Assembly (NCBI GenBank): GCA_039208375.1
Contig: JBCCRC010000010.1
Location: 1-64,000, forward strand
Direction: 5' to 3'
DNA: 64,000 nucleotides
Source of the DNA: JANQPC01 sp039208375
GTDB taxonomy: Bacteria; Pseudomonadota; Alphaproteobacteria; Rhodobacterales; Rhodobacteraceae
The translations under genes were made by a program, and so were the position numbers. The notes beneath the pieces are model-generated. The model saw nothing but the letters and a program-made list of their open reading frames with translations. It was not told the DNA's origin and searched no databases. Positions within the stretch are counted from its first letter, which is position 1. Every line of letters starts with the position of its first letter. Below are positions 51,001-59,678 of this stretch, piece by piece.

Positions 51001-51921
51001 CTAGCGGATGCCTTGCGCGGAAAGCTCGATCACCATGGCTGCTTTATCTGCCGTCACCAGGTTGGGGCCAGACGGAACATTGCCGCCCGGCATCAGGCCG
51101 TAGTTCGACGTATTGGCCAGGAAAACAACGGGCAGATAGCCCTGCAGAAACTGCTGCTGATCGATAGCGAAGGCTGCATCGCCCGCCACAATCGATTCAA
51201 GGAAGCTTGCTGAGAGGTCGAACGACGCCACCGCCACGTCGCGGCCCGAACCTTGGGCAGCATTCACCGCCGGTTCCCCCGCAAGGCTTGCGCCCAACGC
51301 CATTACCGTGTCGATATCTTCGTTCGAGGCGAGTGCCGCTGCGACCTTGGATTCAATCTCAGCAGGGTCGTTGCCCGTGGGAAGAACCTCAACGGTGCCG
51401 CCGAACCCTTCGGCGAAGCCCGAGCAACGCAGATCAAGCGCCACGTTGCCCACCTCGTGGTTGACGCAGACCGCGGTTGTGCCGCCCATCTCCGCAAGCT
51501 TTGCGCCTGCCGCGACACCGGCATCAAACTCCGACTGGCCGACATGCAGGCTCACGCCAAGGTCCGCCGCCACATCGGACCCCGAATTCATCGAGATCAC
51601 CGGAATGCCCGCGGCGACGGCGCGTTCGATCGAGGGGCCAAGCGCATCGCCATCCGGGATCGAGACGACAAGCCCGTCCGGCTCCTGGTTCACTGCCGCG
51701 TCGATCAGCTGGCTCATCGCCACCATGTCAAACGTCTCAGGCGCGCGGTAATCGACATTTGCGCCCGTGTGCTCGGCGGCAAGATCGACACCGTTCTTCA
51801 CGACCGACCAGAACGGGTCGTTCGCCTGCCCGTGGCTGACCACGATGATATCCTGCGCCAGTGCCGGCGCAGCAAATCCTAAGGCCGCGGCAAACGCGGC
51901 CGTTTTCACAAATTTGGTCAT
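51001..51921 (-). CDS. Periplasmic sugar/inositol-binding protein
   Basis: 306 residues. Signal peptide MTKFVKTAAFAAALGFAAPALA, then a Peripla_BP_4 fold: DIIVVSHGQANDPFWSVVKNGVDLAAEHTGANVDY, QLIDAAVNQEPDGLVVSIPDGDAL, GIPVISMNSGSDVA. The pattern follows ribose/inositol binding proteins. It is first of the transport operon behind a GGAA-N6-TTCT site, and neighbours iolB and an inositol dehydrogenase, so inositol is the likely ligand. Confidence 0.85.
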   Translation of the reverse strand: MTKFVKTAAFAAALGFAAPALAQDIIVVSHGQANDPFWSVVKNGVDLAAEHTGANVDYRAPETFDMVAMSQLIDAAVNQEPDGLVVSIPDGDALGPSIERAVAAGIPVISMNSGSDVAADLGVSLHVGQSEFDAGVAAGAKLAEMGGTTAVCVNHEVGNVALDLRCSGFAEGFGGTVEVLPTGNDPAEIESKVAAALASNEDIDTVMALGASLAGEPAVNAAQGSGRDVAVASFDLSASFLESIVAGDAAFAIDQQQFLQGYLPVVFLANTSNYGLMPGGNVPSGPNLVTADKAAMVIELSAQGIR

Positions 51922-52013
51922 AGTTCCTCCCTTGACCTGTCTGGGGTTTCCCCCCTTCTTTTTCGGGCTTGGCGAGTGCCATCTGCCCCACCTTGCCTCT
52001 TTCGAAGCAAAAT

Positions 52014-52027
52014 AGAATTATTATTCC
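52014..52027 (-). promoter_or_regulatory. IolR-like operator upstream of binding-protein gene
   Basis: On the minus strand GGAATAATAATTCT, one base short of the GGAA-N6-TTCC site reported for rhizobial IolR. It is 93 bp before the binding-protein start and matches the site at 52932. Confidence 0.5.
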
Positions 52028-52052
52028 GAGTATTGACGAATCTTCCTTTCTG

Positions 52053-52883
52053 TCAACCCGGCTCCCGCAGAGCGCGCACTGCAACCGCAAGCGCGGTCGT
52101 CAGCGTGAGCGAGGCGTTCAGCGATCTGAATCCCCCAACCTCATCCTCCCGCGCAATCAGAAGTTCAGAAGCACAATCGGCCACTGGGCATTTCTCGGTA
52201 TCGGTTAGGCAAAAAACAGGTATGCCCCGCACCGCGATCGACTTGGCCAGCGCGACAGTCTCTTCCGAAAACGGCGCATATGTGACGGCGAAAAGCACAT
52301 CCCCGGGAAAGATAGCCCTACCAGCATTCAGCATGCCTGCGCCAAAATGAAGCTGCGCGGGAACACCCAGCTGATCGAAGATATAGGCCATACTGCTGAC
52401 AACCGAGAAGGCCCTCCGCAACCCAACAAGATGCACGACACGCGCATCGGCCATGCTTTGAGCAATTCGATCAAGGCCCTCATTTGTAACGCTGCTTGCC
52501 AGCCCGATCAGAGATTTGTGGCCGGCTTCCGAGAAGTCGGCGAGAAGACGGCCAGTGCCCATGGCACCGGTTTCGCGTAGGTTGGCCAAACGCTCGTTAT
52601 ACGCAGGCCGAAAGTCCGTCACCCTGGCCCGGAACAGCGATTGCATCTCGGTGTAGCCCGAAAACCCAAGCGCTTGACAGAAGCGCATATAGGCAGAGGG
52701 CGCCACACCACAGGCCTCTGCCAACTCCGACACTTTCGAGACGGCGATCAGATGAAGGTGCTGGCGCGTGAAACTCGCGCACTGCTTCAACCGCTTTGGC
52801 AGGCGGTCAGTTACAGCGTCCAGCCGTTCGATCACTTCGGTCACGTTCGTGGGCGCGTCCTGAACGGCCATTTCGTCGTGCAT
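52053..52883 (-). CDS. RpiR-family regulator, IolR candidate
   Basis: 276 residues. N-terminal HTH_6 domain (ITRQHLHLIAVSKVSELAEACGVAPSAYMRFCQALGFSGY in blocks) and a C-terminal SIS sugar-phosphate domain (VHLVGLRRAFSVVSSMAYIFDQLG, GDVLFAVTYAPFSEETV). RpiR proteins with an inositol locus control iol genes, responding to a phosphorylated intermediate. It is divergent from the inositol dehydrogenase with a GGAA-N6-TTCC palindrome between them. ATG 52871 is an alternative start. Confidence 0.88.
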   Translation of the reverse strand: MHDEMAVQDAPTNVTEVIERLDAVTDRLPKRLKQCASFTRQHLHLIAVSKVSELAEACGVAPSAYMRFCQALGFSGYTEMQSLFRARVTDFRPAYNERLANLRETGAMGTGRLLADFSEAGHKSLIGLASSVTNEGLDRIAQSMADARVVHLVGLRRAFSVVSSMAYIFDQLGVPAQLHFGAGMLNAGRAIFPGDVLFAVTYAPFSEETVALAKSIAVRGIPVFCLTDTEKCPVADCASELLIAREDEVGGFRSLNASLTLTTALAVAVRALREPG

Positions 52884-52931
52884 GCCCGCCTCCGTCTTGA
52901 CAGCCGAACCTTAGCAGCACATTCCAAGAAT

Positions 52932-52945
52932 GGAATAGAAATTCC
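52932..52945. promoter_or_regulatory. IolR-like operator, GGAA-N6-TTCC
   Basis: GGAATAGAAATTCC, a perfect palindrome (GGAAT-N4-ATTCC), preceded by a further ATTCC half-site at 52921. It sits in the gap between the divergent RpiR and dehydrogenase genes and fits the published IolR consensus. Confidence 0.65.
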
Positions 52946-53014
52946 GTTCTGCGCGAGGCGAGAACATTGGCGCAGGGAACCATTGAACGATGCACCATTT
53001 TCGGGAGGAACGCC

Positions 53015-54016
53015 ATGAAAGTCGCGATCATCGGCGCTGGCCGGATCGGTAGGGTCCATGCCAAATCCATCAAATCCGATCCGCGATCCGAGCTTGTGGC
53101 CGTGACGGATCCGATCCCCAACGCAGCAGAAGCGCTGGCGCGGGAGCACGGAATCGTCGCACGCGACCTCGATAGCATTCTGGCCGACCCAGGCATCGAC
53201 GCGATCCTCATCGCGTCGTCCACCAACACTCATGCTGAACTGATCGAGAAAGGCGCGCGGGCGGGCAAGGCGATCTTCTGCGAAAAACCGATTGACCTTG
53301 ATCTAGGCCGTGCGCTGAAGGTGCGCGCCGTTGCCGCCAGTCATGACAAGCCGATGATGATGGGCTTCAACCGGCGGTTCGATCCGAATTTCACGGCCCT
53401 AAAGGCGGCGCTAGATGCCGGGGCCGTGGGCAAGGGCGAGCTTCTTACGGTTACGTCTTACGACCCCGCGCCACCGCCAGTGAGCTACATCAAAGTGTCA
53501 GGCGGGCTCTATCGCGATATGATGATCCACGATTTTGACATGTGCGCGTTCCTCTTCGGAATGCCGAAATCCGTTATGGCCCATGGCGCCTGTCTCGTAG
53601 ATCCCGAAATCGGTGCGGCGGGCGATGTGGACACCGCCGTTGTTGTTCTCTCCTACGAAGACGGGCGCCTGGCCACAATCCGCAACTCTCGCCGCGCGCC
53701 CTACGGATACGATCAGCGCGTTGAGGTGCTGGGCTCGGAAGGCACCCTGTCCGTTGAGAACGAGGTGGAAAACACGGTGGTGGCTTCGACGGCTGCGGGG
53801 ATCGTCTCGGCCAAGCCCGTTCATTTCTTTCTTGAGCGTTATATGCGCGCCTACGCGATCGAATGGTCTGCGTTCGTGGATGCTTGCATTGAGGGAACTC
53901 CTGTGCCCGCGTCGATCCAAGATGGTGTGAATGCGCTCGCGATGGCGGAAGCTGCCAATGCCTCTTATGCTAAAGGCCGGCCGGTTGAGATCACCCCGGA
54001 TTTAACAGGCACCTGA
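53015..54016 (+). CDS. iolG: Gfo/Idh/MocA oxidoreductase, inositol 2-dehydrogenase-like
   Basis: 333 residues from ATG 53015 with GGGAGG 8 bp upstream. N-terminal NAD Rossmann KVAIIGAGRIGRVHAKSI, the EKP triplet (IFCEKPIDLD) with its catalytic Lys, and GGLYRDMMIHDFDMC, which carries the Asp/His pair of inositol dehydrogenases. It oxidises myo-inositol to scyllo-inosose or a related stereoisomer. Its place opposite an RpiR regulator and near iolB supports the name. Confidence 0.85.
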   Translation: MKVAIIGAGRIGRVHAKSIKSDPRSELVAVTDPIPNAAEALAREHGIVARDLDSILADPGIDAILIASSTNTHAELIEKGARAGKAIFCEKPIDLDLGRALKVRAVAASHDKPMMMGFNRRFDPNFTALKAALDAGAVGKGELLTVTSYDPAPPPVSYIKVSGGLYRDMMIHDFDMCAFLFGMPKSVMAHGACLVDPEIGAAGDVDTAVVVLSYEDGRLATIRNSRRAPYGYDQRVEVLGSEGTLSVENEVENTVVASTAAGIVSAKPVHFFLERYMRAYAIEWSAFVDACIEGTPVPASIQDGVNALAMAEAANASYAKGRPVEITPDLTGT

Positions 54017-54112
54017 ACCTTCGCTTCAGCGGAGCATGCCGACACGCAGTTTCGAGGTCATCCCCTGCGGCATCAGTTCGCGGCTGCAGCCCTTGCACGG
54101 AAGAAAGCATCG

Positions 54113-54131
54113 GTATACTTTTGTATACAAA
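54113..54131. promoter_or_regulatory. GTATAC direct repeat with TTTGTATACAAA palindrome
   Basis: GTATAC occurs at 54113 and at 54123, exactly one helical turn apart; the second is in a perfect 12-bp palindrome TTTGTATACAAA (54120-54131). It resembles GntR (FadR-type) operators and lies 75 bp before acnB. No GntR gene is near. Confidence 0.5.
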
Positions 54132-54205
54132 TCTAAGCATGGGTCGCGCAACCACCTGCGGTTCACGCCACGGCACGCCCGCAAAACCGAAGAGTCGAGA
54201 TCGCC

Positions 54206-56995
54206 ATGAGCCTTTACACAGCCTACCTCGAAGAGATCGAAGCCCGCAAAGCCGAAGGGCTGCACGCTAAGCCCATCGATGACGGTGACCTGACGCGCGA
54301 GATTATCGAACAGATCAAGGATCCGACGAGCCCCCACCGCGCGGATTCGCTCAAGTATCTGATCTACAACACGCTGCCGGGCACCACGCGCGCCGCGGGT
54401 GTAAAGGCCGCGTTTCTGAAAGAGGTTATCGTCGGGGCAATCACCCTTGATGAGATCTCGCCCGCCTTCGCCTTCGAACTGCTTTCTCATATGAAAGGCG
54501 GCCCCTCCGTAGAAGTTCTGCTTGATCTTGCGCTCAGCGACGATCGCGCGACCGCGGAACAGGCCGCGGACGTCCTTAAGACCCAAGTCTTCCTGTACGA
54601 GGCCGATACAGACCGGATCGCCGCGGCCTTCAAGGCAGGCAACGCGATCGCCCGCGACATTCTGGAAAGCTATGCCGAGGCGGAGTTTTTCACCCGCCTC
54701 CCCGACGTCGAAGACGAGATCAAGGTCGTCACCTACATCGCCGCGGAAGGTGATATCTCGACCGACCTCCTCTCTCCAGGCAACCAGGCGCATTCACGCT
54801 CTGACCGCGAGCTGCACGGAAAATGCATGATTTCCGAACGCGCGCAAAAAGAAATCGAGGCGCTGAAGCTGCAGCATCCCGACAAGCGCGTGATGCTCAT
54901 CGCCGAAAAGGGCACGATGGGCGTCGGCTCGTCGCGCATGTCGGGCGTCAACAACGTGGCGCTTTGGACAGGCAAGCAGGCCAGCCCCTATGTCCCCTTT
55001 GTAAACATAGCGCCGGTGGTGGCCGGAACGAACGGCATCTCGCCGATCTTCCTCACAACCGTGGGTGTCACGGGCGGCATCGGGATTGACCTTAAAAACT
55101 GGGTCAAAAAACTTGATGAGAATGGCAAGCCGATCTTCAACAACGATGGCAATCCGATCCTCGAACAGAAGTACTCGGTCGAAACAGGCACAGTGCTCAC
55201 GATCGATACGCGCGCGAAGACGCTGGTCTCGGATGAGGGCGAAGAGCTTGCCGATCTCTCCGCATCATTCACTCCGCAGAAGGTGGAGTTCATGAAGGCC
55301 GGCGGATCTTACGCCATCGTCTTCGGCAAGAAACTACAGACCTTCGCTTGCGAGACCTTAGGGATTGAACTGAAATCGGCCTTCGCGCCCGCGAAAGAGA
55401 TCTCGCACGACGGCCAGGGGCTGACAGCGGTGGAGAAGATCTTCAACGCCAATGCGCGCGGCGCAACGCCTGGCAAAACGCTGCACGCCGGATCGGATGT
55501 GCGCGTGAAGGTCAATATCGTGGGCTCCCAGGATACTACGGGGCTTATGACGAGCCAGGAGTTGGAGGCGATGGCGGCCACCGTTCTCTCGCCCTCGGTG
55601 GATGGAGCCTACCAATCGGGCTGCCACACCGCCTCTGTCTGGGATCTGAAAGCACAGGCGAACACGCCTAAGCTCATGGCCTTCATGAACGATTTCGGGC
55701 TGATCACCGCACGCGATCCCAAGAACGTCTACCATTCGATGACGGACGTGATCCACAAGGTGCTGAACGATATCACAGTGGATGACTGGGCGATCATCAT
55801 CGGTGGCGACTCTCACACGCGGATGTCGAAGGGCGTGGCCTTCGGGGCAGATTCCGGCACCGTAGCGCTCGCGCTCGCCACCGGGGAAGCAACGATGCCG
55901 ATCCCTGAATCCGTGAAGGTCACCTTCAAGGGCCGAATGGCGGATCATATGGATTTCCGTGATGTGGTGCATGCCACTCAGGCGCAGATGCTTCAGCAAT
56001 TCGGCGATAATGTCTTTCAGGGCCGAGTGATCGAAGTACATATCGGCACGCTTCTGGCCGACCAGGCCTTTACCTTCACGGACTGGACAGCAGAGATGAA
56101 GGCGAAGGCCTCGATCTGCATCTCGGAAGACGAGACGCTGATCCAATCACTCGAAATCGCGAAAGCGCGGATCGAGATCATGGTTGAGAAGGGGATGGAT
56201 AACGCGGCGGGAATGCTGAAGAAGTTGATTGGCATCGCCGATACGCGCATCGCGCAGATCAAATCGGGCGAAAAGCCTGCCTTGCGCCCCGATGATACCG
56301 CGAAATATTTTGCCGAAGTGGTGGTGGATCTCGATGCGATCAACGAGCCGATGATCGCCGACCCGGATGTGACGAATGCCGATATCTCAAAGCGCTATAC
56401 TCACGATACCATTCGCCCGATCTCGTATTACGGCGCCGAAAAGAAGGTGGATCTGGGCTTCGTGGGATCGTGCATGGTGCATAAGGGCGATGTGAAGATC
56501 GTGGCCCAAATGCTTCGGAACCTCGAAAAGGAAAGTGGCGATGTGTCGTTCAAGGCGCCGCTTGTGGTGGCTGCGCCTACCTACAACATAATCGATGAGT
56601 TGAAGGAAGAGGGCGATTGGGCCGTGCTGCAGAAGTATTCGGGCTTTGAGTTCGATGATGCCGCGCCGAAACAGACGGCGCGCACCGAATACGAGAACAT
56701 CCTTTATCTGGAGCGACCGGGCTGCAACCTCTGCATGGGCAACCAGGAGAAGGCCGCCAAGGGCGACACGGTGCTCGCCACCTCGACCCGCCTCTTCAAG
56801 GGCCGTGTTGTGGAGGACTCCGAAGAAAAGGCGGGCGAAAGCCTTCTGGCCTCCACCCCCGTGGTGGTGTTGTCGGCTATCCTTGGACGGACGCCGACGA
56901 TCGATGAATACAAGACGGCCGTCGACGGTATCGATCTGACCAAATTTGCCCCGCCGCAGCAAAAGCCGCTCGATCCGAAATCTATCCATTTCTAA
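54206..56995 (+). CDS. acnB: Aconitate hydratase B
   Basis: 929 residues. The N-terminal HEAT-like helical domain (SLYTAYLEEIEARKAEGLHAKPID, ISPAFAFELLSHMKGGPSVEVLLDLAL) and swivel domain placed before the catalytic core are the AcnB order, opposite to AcnA. [4Fe-4S] ligands are Cys in GSCMVHKGD and the pair in ERPGCNLCMGNQ. It interconverts citrate and isocitrate and in some bacteria also acts in the methylcitrate cycle. It is monocistronic. In other bacteria apo-AcnB binds mRNA and loses its cluster under NO or peroxide, which would fit the NO theme here. Confidence 0.95.
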   Translation: MSLYTAYLEEIEARKAEGLHAKPIDDGDLTREIIEQIKDPTSPHRADSLKYLIYNTLPGTTRAAGVKAAFLKEVIVGAITLDEISPAFAFELLSHMKGGPSVEVLLDLALSDDRATAEQAADVLKTQVFLYEADTDRIAAAFKAGNAIARDILESYAEAEFFTRLPDVEDEIKVVTYIAAEGDISTDLLSPGNQAHSRSDRELHGKCMISERAQKEIEALKLQHPDKRVMLIAEKGTMGVGSSRMSGVNNVALWTGKQASPYVPFVNIAPVVAGTNGISPIFLTTVGVTGGIGIDLKNWVKKLDENGKPIFNNDGNPILEQKYSVETGTVLTIDTRAKTLVSDEGEELADLSASFTPQKVEFMKAGGSYAIVFGKKLQTFACETLGIELKSAFAPAKEISHDGQGLTAVEKIFNANARGATPGKTLHAGSDVRVKVNIVGSQDTTGLMTSQELEAMAATVLSPSVDGAYQSGCHTASVWDLKAQANTPKLMAFMNDFGLITARDPKNVYHSMTDVIHKVLNDITVDDWAIIIGGDSHTRMSKGVAFGADSGTVALALATGEATMPIPESVKVTFKGRMADHMDFRDVVHATQAQMLQQFGDNVFQGRVIEVHIGTLLADQAFTFTDWTAEMKAKASICISEDETLIQSLEIAKARIEIMVEKGMDNAAGMLKKLIGIADTRIAQIKSGEKPALRPDDTAKYFAEVVVDLDAINEPMIADPDVTNADISKRYTHDTIRPISYYGAEKKVDLGFVGSCMVHKGDVKIVAQMLRNLEKESGDVSFKAPLVVAAPTYNIIDELKEEGDWAVLQKYSGFEFDDAAPKQTARTEYENILYLERPGCNLCMGNQEKAAKGDTVLATSTRLFKGRVVEDSEEKAGESLLASTPVVVLSAILGRTPTIDEYKTAVDGIDLTKFAPPQQKPLDPKSIHF

Positions 56996-57121
56996 CGCGG
57001 GTGACCGGCGCAAATTTGCTTTTCCCATAGGTGCGCGATAGCGGACAGGCGTGCCTACGTTTTGGCAAATGCGCCGAGCATAGGCGTCGCTTTGCGGGTA
57101 TTCCGTTTTGGAAAGAACCTA

Positions 57122-57150
57122 GCGTCGCTTCGGACAAATCGAAGCGACGC
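57122..57150 (+). other. Strong hairpin downstream of acnB
   Basis: GCGTCGCTTCG and CGAAGCGACGC form a perfect 11-bp stem with a 7-nt loop, about 130 bp after acnB. No T-run follows. It could end or protect the acnB message. Confidence 0.55.
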
Positions 57151-57629
57151 CGCCCCGGCAGGCACGGAAGATGTCCCCACGCGGAACGCCACGCATTCTC
57201 CCAATGCGGCGGAAAGCGGGAAGCGATGGCGACAGAAAAATGGCACGGCGCAGCTGACATCCGGGAGTTGTACGCCACCACAACAGGCGGCAATTGACCG
57301 TCTAAGGGCATTTGGCAGGATTCTCCAATAAACCCTCAGTTACTACGCTGGAAAATCTATGTTTTTCAGGATGGAAAACTGTCGACGCCTCTGTGCCAGC
57401 CAAATGATGTGGAGACGTGATAGAGAATCGCTTTTCCCGCATAGGTAGGCAAATCTAGTATTTTTCTCACGAGGGTTGCAGCTTCGACATGCTTAAAATC
57501 TAATGAAGCGCGAACATTATCCCAGAGACTCCCGTCACACACGTGTGCCGGACATAATCGATAGCGAGAACACACTGTTTTTCGTTCCGAGCCAATCGCC
57601 CCAAGCCTTCAAAACGGCAACGCGATATC

Positions 57630-57672
57630 AAAAAAGGCGCATCAGCTGTTTCCTATTTGGAAACGTGCGCCT
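57630..57672 (-). terminator. Intrinsic terminator on the minus strand
   Basis: AGGCGC/GCGCCT and inner GTTTCC/GGAAAC arms make a two-part stem; on the minus strand it ends in a T6 run (A6 at 57630-57635). It would stop transcripts leaving the GGDEF gene. Confidence 0.6.
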
Positions 57673-57740
57673 CGAAAAAGCCTTGGATTCCAGTGTTTCC
57701 CAAGCAAAATCTTGCCGATTGTTGAGCTTGGCGGCGGGCC

Positions 57741-57757
57741 TTTGCCAATTTGGCAAA
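57741..57757. promoter_or_regulatory. Perfect 17-bp palindrome TTTGCCAA-T-TTGGCAAA
   Basis: Eight-base arms around one T, flanked by GGCC-type sequence on both sides. TTTGGCAAAT also occurs alone at 57061. It lies about 170 bp ahead of the terminator at 57931 and could be the operator or promoter of a small RNA there. Confidence 0.5.
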
Positions 57758-57839
57758 TACCGGCCAGGCAATCGTTTCCAATTCCTTGCCACTTTCTCCG
57801 CAAATCCGGCCTTAATCCCGACCTTCGCCTCAGGCTACA

Positions 57840-57967
57840 AAACCGGAGTTCAATGGCCCGGAAGGGTGCGTACGAGTTTAACGAGTATCCGGAGGAGCCA
57901 AGTGCGGCTGAGCCGGGGGGCGTAAGTCAGGCCGGATGGAGAGAGGTCCTCCATCCGGCTTTTTTTT
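57840..57967 (+). ncRNA. Putative small RNA ending in intrinsic terminator
   Basis: The stem GCCGGATGGAG (57931-57941), loop AGAGGTC, stem CTCCATCCGGC (57949-57959) and T8 (57960-57967) form a textbook terminator on the plus strand. No plus-strand gene precedes it within 900 bp, and the gene to the right is on the other strand. The 90 bases before it are GC-rich and structured (GGCCCGG, CCGGAGGAGCC, GCGGCTGAGCCGGGGGGC). The 5' end is not defined; 57840 is a guess. A frame ATG 57853 runs through the stem and is probably not coding. Confidence 0.5.
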
Positions 57968-58017
57968 GGCTCGTGGCGCTAGCCCCTGCCCTTGGGCCCT
58001 CGCAGCGCCTTTGTCAC

Positions 58018-58992
58018 CTATCTAATCGTCAGCCGCGAGCGCCCATCCTTCTTGGATGCATAAAGCGCGGCGTCGGCATCGCGGATCATCTCTTCCAGAT
58101 CTGGCGTGTCGTAGGAGAGCGAGCTGACCGCCCCTAGGCTGCCGGAGATTTGCGCAACTTCATCGTCCACTTTAATCGGCTCGTTCAATCGCTTCAGCAG
58201 GCGCTCAGCGATGACCTTTACCGCGGCTGGATCGGTTTCACCCAGAAGCAGGATCACGAATTCATCCCCGCCGATCCGCGCCACGGTATCATGCCCCCGT
58301 GTGACGCTGCGCAGGATTCTGGCGACATGCTGAAGAACGATATCGCCCGCCGCATGGCCAAGCGTGTCATTCACCGCCTTGAAGTAATCAAGGTCCACCG
58401 CCATGAGCGAGAACGGCAGATCGGCCGAGATCAGACGCGCCGCGCGATCCTCTAGCGCACGGCGATTTGACAGCCCGGTCAGCGTATCTGTGGCCGCGTC
58501 CCGTTCAGCGGCAGACCGCGCGCCATCAAGGCGCCGGTAAAGCTTATGCCACTCGCCCATCACCGCGGTATGCGCCTCGCTTAGAAACATCATCTCAACG
58601 GCAATGTCGGTCTGGGCGAAATCCGTGCTGGTTAGGGGATAGCGACGCAAGGATTCCACAATCGTAATCCCGAATGAGAGGTTGATCAGCAAACCCCCCG
58701 TTTCGGGCAGCAGGGCCGCGAGCCCCGCCAGCGGGGTGTTGAACGGATCGCGCAGGCGTAGGCGCAACGGCTGCCCTGCCACTCGCCGCAAATCCCGCAA
58801 GTTGGAGATCCTCGGGGGCCGGCGCAGTTCAAAGAAATCAAAAAACGGCGCGCCAACCTCGATATGCGCGGCGTCAAGCTTCGCCAGCGTCGGGCCGATA
58901 TGCGCGATCTGGCCGCGCCCATCGAGCTGAACGTGCATCGGCATCATCTGGTTTATGGCAGCTGTGCTGACCGAAACACCATCCGGGCCCAT
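58018..58992 (-). CDS. HNOBA-GGDEF diguanylate cyclase
   Basis: 324 residues. Residues 10-155 fit the HNOBA (haem-NO-binding-associated) domain of guanylate cyclases: MMPMHVQLDGRGQIAHIGPTLAKL, GAPFFDFFELRRPPRIS, LLPETGGLLINLSFGI. A GGDEF domain follows (DTLTGLSNRRAL, GGDEF at 241-245) with the inhibitory RxxD at 232-235, five residues before it, as required. It makes c-di-GMP. Gene starts 3 bp after the H-NOX gene, so the two proteins should form an NO-regulated complex. Confidence 0.9.
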   Translation of the reverse strand: MGPDGVSVSTAAINQMMPMHVQLDGRGQIAHIGPTLAKLDAAHIEVGAPFFDFFELRRPPRISNLRDLRRVAGQPLRLRLRDPFNTPLAGLAALLPETGGLLINLSFGITIVESLRRYPLTSTDFAQTDIAVEMMFLSEAHTAVMGEWHKLYRRLDGARSAAERDAATDTLTGLSNRRALEDRAARLISADLPFSLMAVDLDYFKAVNDTLGHAAGDIVLQHVARILRSVTRGHDTVARIGGDEFVILLLGETDPAAVKVIAERLLKRLNEPIKVDDEVAQISGSLGAVSSLSYDTPDLEEMIRDADAALYASKKDGRSRLTIR

Positions 58993-58995
58993 GCC

Positions 58996-59607
58996 TCAGC
59001 CTCCGGGGATACCCAGCGCGAAACGCCGGCCAGTGCTAAATTGCGGCTCATGCAGGCGGATCGAGATCACCTCAGCGCCCGGGTTCGCCCCGCTCGCCGC
59101 TTCCGCCGGGGCGCCATCATGCGTGATCGTTACCAGCGCCCCGTATTCATCTGCCATGGCCTGGAGGAGCCCCACCATGACATGGCCGAAACCAGGGAAA
59201 AGAGTGCCGCAAGACAACTCGAATTCGCCTGTGCCGTGGTGCCTGAGCTCCATCGCCGGCAGGATCAGATCCGGTAACGCAATCCGGATACGACCCGGCA
59301 GATCTTCCAGCGAATGCAAAAAATCCTCGTACTCCGCCCCCGCAAAGCGCAAAAGCCGTCGCAGGGCTGGCATGCGCGGGTGCGAAACGAGGAATGTGCC
59401 GATATCTTCCAGCACCATCGCGTGGGGCTTGTTGAGACGCTCAACCGCTGTTTGCAACAGCCGTTCGGTTACCTCATCTTCGTACATCAGCATCGATTCA
59501 AAGGTATCGATGCCCAGATCGGCCTCAACCACGATCGCCTGCCAGGCGCCCAGCCCGTAGGTTTCCACAACAAAGCTCTCAATTGCCTTGTTCACCAGGC
59601 CGTACAT
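58996..59607 (-). CDS. H-NOX haem-NO/O2-binding protein
   Basis: 203 residues from ATG 59607 (MYGLVNKAIESFVVETYG), which has AAGGA 7 bp upstream; ATG 59622 is the alternative. FESMLMYEDEVTERLLQTAVERL, then the proximal haem His in LEDIGTFLVSHPRMPALRRLLRFAG and YEDFLHSLEDLPGRIRIALPDL are H-NOX hallmarks. In place of the YxSxR haem-propionate motif the aligned stretch reads C-G-T-L-F (FELSCGTLFPG). The tail of about 40 residues is longer than usual. NO binding should switch the partner diguanylate cyclase. Confidence 0.9.
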   Translation of the reverse strand: MYGLVNKAIESFVVETYGLGAWQAIVVEADLGIDTFESMLMYEDEVTERLLQTAVERLNKPHAMVLEDIGTFLVSHPRMPALRRLLRFAGAEYEDFLHSLEDLPGRIRIALPDLILPAMELRHHGTGEFELSCGTLFPGFGHVMVGLLQAMADEYGALVTITHDGAPAEAASGANPGAEVISIRLHEPQFSTGRRFALGIPGG

Positions 59608-59678
59608 TGTGCCGTCCTTCATCTTCGATCCGCCTTCTAGGCGGTGCCGCTTAACAATCGGAAAAGACGTGACCGGCT

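Noticed and set aside
57840..57930. SRP (4.5S) RNA because of CCCGGAAGGG
   Set aside because: The AGCAG side of the conserved SRP loop is missing and the flanks do not pair as required.
57853..58137. Protein-coding frame through the 57.9-kb terminator
   Set aside because: It reads through a perfect intrinsic terminator and into the antisense of the GGDEF gene.
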